Shown: positions 8,288-11,925 of the stretch, piece by piece
How the letters are laid out: each line of letters opens with the position of its first letter
How positions within the stretch are numbered: the stretch's first letter is position 1
DNA from: Propionibacterium sp.
Lineage (GTDB): Bacteria; Actinomycetota; Actinomycetes; Propionibacteriales; Propionibacteriaceae
Length of the DNA stretch: 11,925 bases
Assembly (NCBI GenBank): GCA_012514785.1
Contig: JAAYZP010000133.1
Span: 1-11,925, forward strand
Direction: 5' to 3'
Translations under genes and position numbers: made by a program
Notes under the pieces: model-generated
What the model was told of the DNA's origin: nothing
Databases searched by the model: none
The model's input: the letters and a program-made list of their open reading frames with translations, nothing else

Positions 8288-9367
8288 ATGACCGAATTCG
8301 TCCTCCACCGTTCCGCCGCCCCCTCCACGCCGGAGCAGCGCGCGGAGATCCTCGCCAACCCGGTGTTCGGCCACTATTTCGTGGACCACCAGGTGATCGC
8401 GGATCACGACGAGTCGGAAGGCTGGGTCAACCCCCGCATCGAGGCGATGGGCACGTGGCAGATGCACCCGGCCTCCGCGGGCTTCCACTACGGTCAGGAA
8501 ATCTTCGAGGGGCTCAAGGCCTACCGGCACGACGACGGTTCCGTCTGGCTCTTCCGCCCCGAGGCGAACGCGGCCCGCTTCGTGCGCTCGGCCGAGCGCC
8601 TCTGCATGCCGCGGCTGCCCGAGGAGGCGTTCGTCGACGCGGTGCGCAAGCTCGTCGCCGTCGACTCCGAGTGGGTCCCCGACGGCGAGGGCGAGCAGTC
8701 GCTCTACATCCGGCCGTTCATGATCGCCTCCGAGCCGTACCTCGGCGTGCGGCCGGCCAGCGGCTACACGTTCTCCATCATCGCCTCGCCCGTCGGCGCC
8801 TACTACGACGAGCCGGTCACCCTGTGGCTGACCCCCAACTACACGCGCGCCGCCCCCGGCGGCACCGGCGAGGCCAAGTGCGGCGGCAACTACGCCGCCA
8901 GCCTGGCCGCCGCAGCCGAAGCCGAGGCCGAGGGCTGCGGCCAGGTGCTCTGGACCGACGGAGCCGAGCGGAAGTACATCGAGGAGTGCGGCACGATGAA
9001 CTTCATGTACATCACCGCCGACGGTGAGCTCGTCACGCCGGAGCTGAACGGCTCCATCCTCCCGGGCATCACGCGCGACTCGCTCCTGAAGCTCGCGCCG
9101 CAGCATGATCTCAAGCCGGTCGAGGCGCAGATCAGCGTCGACGAGCTGTTCGACGGCGTCGCCTCGGGCCGCATCGTCGAGGCGCTCGCGTGCGGCACGG
9201 CCGCGGTGGTGACGCCCATCGTCGGCTTCAAGGCCCCCGGCGGCATCCACCACGTCGTCGGCGACGGCACCCCGGGCGAGCGCACGCGTGCACTGCGAAC
9301 GCATCTCGTCGACATCCAGTACGGCCGCGCGGAGGACGCGTTCGGTTGGACGCAGCGCGTCGTCTGA
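8288..9367 (+). CDS. ilvE: Branched-chain amino acid aminotransferase
   Basis: This 359-residue fold-type IV PLP enzyme transfers the amino group from glutamate to the keto acids of leucine, isoleucine and valine (and back), in the cytosol. Lys197 in GEAKCGGNYAASL is the PLP Schiff-base lysine. Other family marks are HYGQEIFEGLKAYR near 67-80, RPFMIAS near 142-148, EECGTMNF near 232-239 and ALACGTAAVVTP near 299-310. Length and motifs fit the IlvE group II subfamily (about 360 residues). The ATG at 8288 begins MTEFVLHRSAAP; the frame is open further left, but that part is non-coding and the -10 box sits just before this ATG. The next gene starts 42 bases downstream and may be co-transcribed. 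Confidence 0.96.
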   Translation: MTEFVLHRSAAPSTPEQRAEILANPVFGHYFVDHQVIADHDESEGWVNPRIEAMGTWQMHPASAGFHYGQEIFEGLKAYRHDDGSVWLFRPEANAARFVRSAERLCMPRLPEEAFVDAVRKLVAVDSEWVPDGEGEQSLYIRPFMIASEPYLGVRPASGYTFSIIASPVGAYYDEPVTLWLTPNYTRAAPGGTGEAKCGGNYAASLAAAAEAEAEGCGQVLWTDGAERKYIEECGTMNFMYITADGELVTPELNGSILPGITRDSLLKLAPQHDLKPVEAQISVDELFDGVASGRIVEALACGTAAVVTPIVGFKAPGGIHHVVGDGTPGERTRALRTHLVDIQYGRAEDAFGWTQRVV

Positions 9368-9409
9368 CGCCCCGGCCTCGGAGCCCAACTGCCCAGCTGG
9401 AGGTGAGCG

Positions 9410-11143
9410 GTGTCCAACCGTGATGAAGGTGTCGGCAAGCCGGTTCGGGTCCACCTGTGGATGGGGCTGGCCTTCGGGTGTGCGTTCCTCCTCGGATTCA
9501 TCGGATGGCTGACCACCGAGCCCGAGAAGGGCCTCCTCGACGCCGTCTACCGCACCCTCGGGCTGTTCATCTTCGACGGCACCGTGCACGGGGAGATCTC
9601 GTGGGTGCTGAGCATCGCGCGATTCCTGGCCCCGGCAGTGACGTCTGCCGCGGTGCTCGTGGTTGGCATCGAGGTCATGCGCCACCAGATCGCGCTGCTG
9701 CGTGCCCGTCGCGGGCGTGCGCACTCGGTGGTGCTCGGCGACGGGCCCGAGGTGCCCCTGCTGGCGAAGCGGTTGCAGCGTCGTCGCGGCAAGGGCGACG
9801 GGCCCGTGGTCTGCATCGGAGCGCTCGCGCCTGCCGACGTCGCCGATCTCCGCCGCCACAAGGTCATTCACCTGGACGGCGTCGATGGGGTGGTGCTCAC
9901 CCGCATCCTGGGGCGTGCCGGGAAGGTCTTCATCTCCGCCGACGACGACCAGTCCGCGGCGGACATCATGCGTCGCGCCCGGCAGGCCGTCACGTCGATG
10001 CCCATCACGATGCTGCTGACCGATGCGCACCTCGCCGACGACTGGCGCCAGTCCGACCGTGACGACAACATCATCTGCCGCCCCGACCTCGTCGCCTCCG
10101 CCGTCCTGCGCGACCACCCACCGTATGCCGAAGACCGCCTCGTCCCGGCTCCCATCGTGCTCGGCGACGGTGCGCTCGCATCGTCGTTGGCTGATCGGAT
10201 CGCGAATGGCTGGCAGGTGCCGGCCGACCTGCTGCCGGTGCACTGCGTCGGCGCGCCGGGTGGATGGGGCGCGGCGCTGGCCGCCAGCCGCCAGGACCAG
10301 CGTCGGATCTGGCATGAGATGGAGCCGGTGGCGTCGCTGGCCCCGGTGACGGTGGGCCAGATCCTGGAGCAGGCCGGTGACGCCGAAATTGCTACGGCAA
10401 GGGTGTACGTCGCCTACGACGACGACGTCGTCACCCTCCCGGTGGCCAACGCCCTCACGCGCGTGCTGGGTGACCGGGTGCGCGTGGTGGCTGTGATCGA
10501 CGGTCAGGGTGACGACTACCCGATGGCCCCGGCCGTGGTCGCCGAGAGCCAGGCCGACATCCTCTGCGACCCCGACGTGCTGCTCCGTGACGACGTCGAC
10601 GAGCTCGCCGACGAACTCGTTGCCGAGCTGGGGCGCTGGCCCTCCGGCACGCCCAGCGCCTTCGGGGTGATCGTCAGGGCCGACGGCGTCGCCGCCCGCC
10701 TGGAGAACCAATCCGATCGGGCGCAGCGCGCGCTGCACCAGGTGGCGGGAGCCGCGGAGTCGGTGCTGGCCGCGGTCGGGATCTCGCTCACGCGCACGCC
10801 CGGGGCGCAGCCACGCGCCTTCGTGCTTACGCCCGACGAGCTGACCGCGGTGGCGCACGCGTTGGAGGGTCTTGTGCCGGAGCGTGAGCCCGAAGTGTTG
10901 GCCGAACGGCACCACAGACTGCTGCTGGAATTGGCGGCGAGCCTGCCGGCGCTGCTGCGTCGTGTGGGGTTGATCCCCGTTCGGGTGTCCGGTGCCGACC
11001 ACTTCACCCAGGACGAAGTCATGGAGCGCGCACGGGAACTCGTCGGCGAGGGCGAGTGGGCCACGGTCCCGGAGCGGGACCGGGCCGAAGCCGTCGCTCA
11101 GGTGCTTCGCATCCCGGTGGAGATTGCGGCGCGCGGCCACTGA
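9410..11143 (+). CDS. Membrane protein with tandem TrkA-N/RCK-like domains, no channel filter
   Basis: This 577-residue protein has two N-terminal membrane helices (about 14-35 and 67-88). Between them lies a short hydrophobic segment (LLDAVYRTLGLFIFDG) placed like the pore loop of a two-helix potassium channel. The selectivity signature TVGYG is absent. The large cytosolic part carries two similar Rossmann-like units: HSVVLGDGPEVPLLAKRL near 105-122 and PIVLGDGALASSLADRI near 248-264. Both have GDG in place of a full GxGxxG, so nucleotide binding may be lost or altered. I relate it to channel-like NAD-binding proteins of the RCK/CASTOR-POLLUX type, known in actinobacteria mostly as hypothetical proteins; what it transports or senses is unknown. 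The start is GTG 9410, with GGAGG 6-7 bases upstream. It lies 42 bases after ilvE and may share its transcript. Confidence 0.7.
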   Translation: MSNRDEGVGKPVRVHLWMGLAFGCAFLLGFIGWLTTEPEKGLLDAVYRTLGLFIFDGTVHGEISWVLSIARFLAPAVTSAAVLVVGIEVMRHQIALLRARRGRAHSVVLGDGPEVPLLAKRLQRRRGKGDGPVVCIGALAPADVADLRRHKVIHLDGVDGVVLTRILGRAGKVFISADDDQSAADIMRRARQAVTSMPITMLLTDAHLADDWRQSDRDDNIICRPDLVASAVLRDHPPYAEDRLVPAPIVLGDGALASSLADRIANGWQVPADLLPVHCVGAPGGWGAALAASRQDQRRIWHEMEPVASLAPVTVGQILEQAGDAEIATARVYVAYDDDVVTLPVANALTRVLGDRVRVVAVIDGQGDDYPMAPAVVAESQADILCDPDVLLRDDVDELADELVAELGRWPSGTPSAFGVIVRADGVAARLENQSDRAQRALHQVAGAAESVLAAVGISLTRTPGAQPRAFVLTPDELTAVAHALEGLVPEREPEVLAERHHRLLLELAASLPALLRRVGLIPVRVSGADHFTQDEVMERARELVGEGEWATVPERDRAEAVAQVLRIPVEIAARGH

Positions 11144-11148
11144 CCCGA

Positions 11149-11230
11149 AAACTTCACGATTCGACACTCGTTTCGCGCGAGCGCCCCAGAAAAGGCTTCC
11201 TCGGGGAACGAGTGGGGGATTGTGAAGTTT
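11149..11230. terminator. 82-bp imperfect hairpin after the RCK-like gene
   Basis: Two 24-base arms (11149-11172 and 11207-11230) match at 20 positions. AAACTTCAC pairs with GTGAAGTTT, and CACTCGTT pairs with AACGAGTG, both exactly, with a poorly matched 7-base section between that can form two wobble pairs. The 34-base loop has a CCCC/GGGG pair at its inner end. It begins 5 bases after the stop, so a terminator is the simplest reading, but there is no U-tract. An element of another kind, or a regulatory site for the gene at 11325, is possible. Confidence 0.5.
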
Positions 11231-11257
11231 CCGGCGGTTGCCTCCGCTCGCCGCGTG

Positions 11258-11283
11258 GGAATAATTCAATCTTCAACTACGTT
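11258..11283 (+). promoter_or_regulatory. Candidate SigR/SigH-type ECF promoter
   Basis: GGAAT at 11258-11262 and GTT at 11281-11283 are separated by exactly 18 bases. This is the consensus described for SigR of Streptomyces and close to that of SigH of mycobacteria, which respond to thiol oxidation. Transcription would begin about 7 bases later and leave a leader of some 35 bases ending in the AGGAG ribosome site (11312-11316). A TANNNT box (TACGTT at 11278) also overlaps, but it has no matching -35. Confidence 0.5.
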
Positions 11284-11324
11284 ATGGTGGGTGCAAGCAA
11301 GCCATAGACGTAGGAGCAGCAGCA

Positions 11325-11925
11325 ATGCAGTTCGGAATCTTCACGATCGGGGATGTCACCACCGATCCCACCACGGGCCACACGCCCACCGAGCACGAGC
11401 GCATCAAGGCCACGGTCGAGATCGCGAAGAAGGCCGAGGAGGTGGGCCTCGACGTGTTCGCCACCGGTGAGCACCACAACCCGCCGTTCATCGCGCCAGC
11501 CAACCCGGCCATCCTGATGGCGCACCTCGCGGCGCAGACCGAGAACCTCATCCTCTCGACCGCGACGACGCTCATCACCACCAACGATCCCGTCCGCCTC
11601 GCGGAGGACTACGCATACGCGCAGCACCTCACCGACGGCCGCATCGACCTCATGATGGGCCGCGGCAACACCGGACCGGTCTACCCCTGGTTCGGCAAGG
11701 ACATCCGCGAGGGCATCGCGCTCGCCGTGGAGAACTACGCACTGCTCCACCAGCTGTGGCGCGAGGACGCCGTCGACTGGGAGGGCCGCTTCCGCACGCC
11801 GCTGCACCAGTTCACCTCGACGCCGCGCCCCCTCGGCGGCGTGGCTCCGTTCGTGTGGCATGGCTCGATCCGCAGCCCCGAGATCGCCGAGCAGGCCGCC
11901 TACTACGGCGACGGCTTCTTCCACA
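11325..11925 (+). CDS. Luciferase-like FMN-dependent monooxygenase, CE1758 family (partial, runs off right edge)
   Basis: The first 200 residues are present and the frame is open at the window end. It begins MQFGIFTIGDVTTDPTTG and carries ATGEHHNPPF (about 46-55), LMMGRGNTGPVYPWFGKD (about 109-126) and FVWHGSIRSPEIAEQAAYYG. These are features of the bacterial-luciferase (LLM) fold and specifically of the CE1758 family of flavin-dependent oxidoreductases. Such enzymes use reduced FMN and oxygen on an unknown substrate in the cytosol. From memory, this family is usually followed by a partner FMN reductase (CE1759 family), which would lie beyond this window. The ATG at 11325 has AGGAG 8 bases upstream. 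A SigR-type promoter precedes it, suggesting induction by oxidative or electrophile stress. Confidence 0.9.
   Translation, partial: MQFGIFTIGDVTTDPTTGHTPTEHERIKATVEIAKKAEEVGLDVFATGEHHNPPFIAPANPAILMAHLAAQTENLILSTATTLITTNDPVRLAEDYAYAQHLTDGRIDLMMGRGNTGPVYPWFGKDIREGIALAVENYALLHQLWREDAVDWEGRFRTPLHQFTSTPRPLGGVAPFVWHGSIRSPEIAEQAAYYGDGFFH

Noticed and set aside
8081..11269. A 1062-codon open frame on the minus strand opposite ilvE and the RCK-like gene
   Set aside because: Its product is rich in His, Arg, Gly and Asp in the pattern expected of an antisense shadow in high-GC DNA, and the plus-strand genes have clear family motifs.

Overview
This window is high-GC, gene-dense DNA that looks like the chromosome of an actinobacterium. 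The indications are strong GC bias at third codon positions, frequent GTG starts, -10 elements of the TANNNT type placed so that transcripts would be leaderless, a SigR-type (GGAAT-N18-GTT) promoter, and a CE1758-family luciferase-like monooxygenase, a family I associate mainly with Actinobacteria. A member of the Propionibacteriales is my guess from general resemblance; nothing here proves the genus. I see no tRNA, rRNA, CRISPR array, transposase, phage gene or recognisable defence system. The content is core metabolism plus some less well understood membrane and secreted proteins.

Layout, left to right: positions 1-148 hold no convincing gene and begin with a repeat-like palindrome. An MFS transporter (minus, 149-1462) is divergent from a DUF308/HdeD-like membrane protein (plus, from 1586). 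The coding signal of the DUF308-like gene jumps to another frame at about 1931-1942 and continues as an unrecognised soluble ORF to 2436, so this locus is frameshifted, is a fusion, or contains a sequencing error. A perfect 20-bp palindrome (2444-2493) separates it from a convergent minus-strand block: a zinc alcohol dehydrogenase (2526-3584) preceded by an sdhC-sdhA-sdhB operon (7070 to 3638) with 4-bp ATGA overlaps at both junctions. The operon resembles the mycobacterial Sdh1 flavoprotein and iron-sulfur subunits with a five-helix diheme cytochrome b anchor. Upstream of sdhC are imperfect 20-bp tandem repeats and a nested palindrome. They close the gene for a secreted HExxH zinc metallopeptidase (minus, 7275-8114).

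A divergent promoter region (8115-8287) leads to the plus-strand genes: ilvE (branched-chain aminotransferase, probably leaderless), then, 42 bases on, a 577-residue two-helix membrane protein with tandem TrkA-N/RCK-like domains but no potassium-channel selectivity filter. An 82-bp imperfect hairpin follows its stop. A good match to a SigR/SigH-type promoter then drives a luciferase-like flavin monooxygenase that runs off the right edge of the window.

Functionally, the Sdh operon links the TCA cycle to the quinone pool and ilvE does the last step of Leu/Ile/Val synthesis. The adh gene may be co-transcribed with sdh or driven by its own promoter. The items most worth a second look are the frame switch at about 1935, the SigR-type promoter of the monooxygenase, the filterless RCK-like protein, and the large palindromes between genes.
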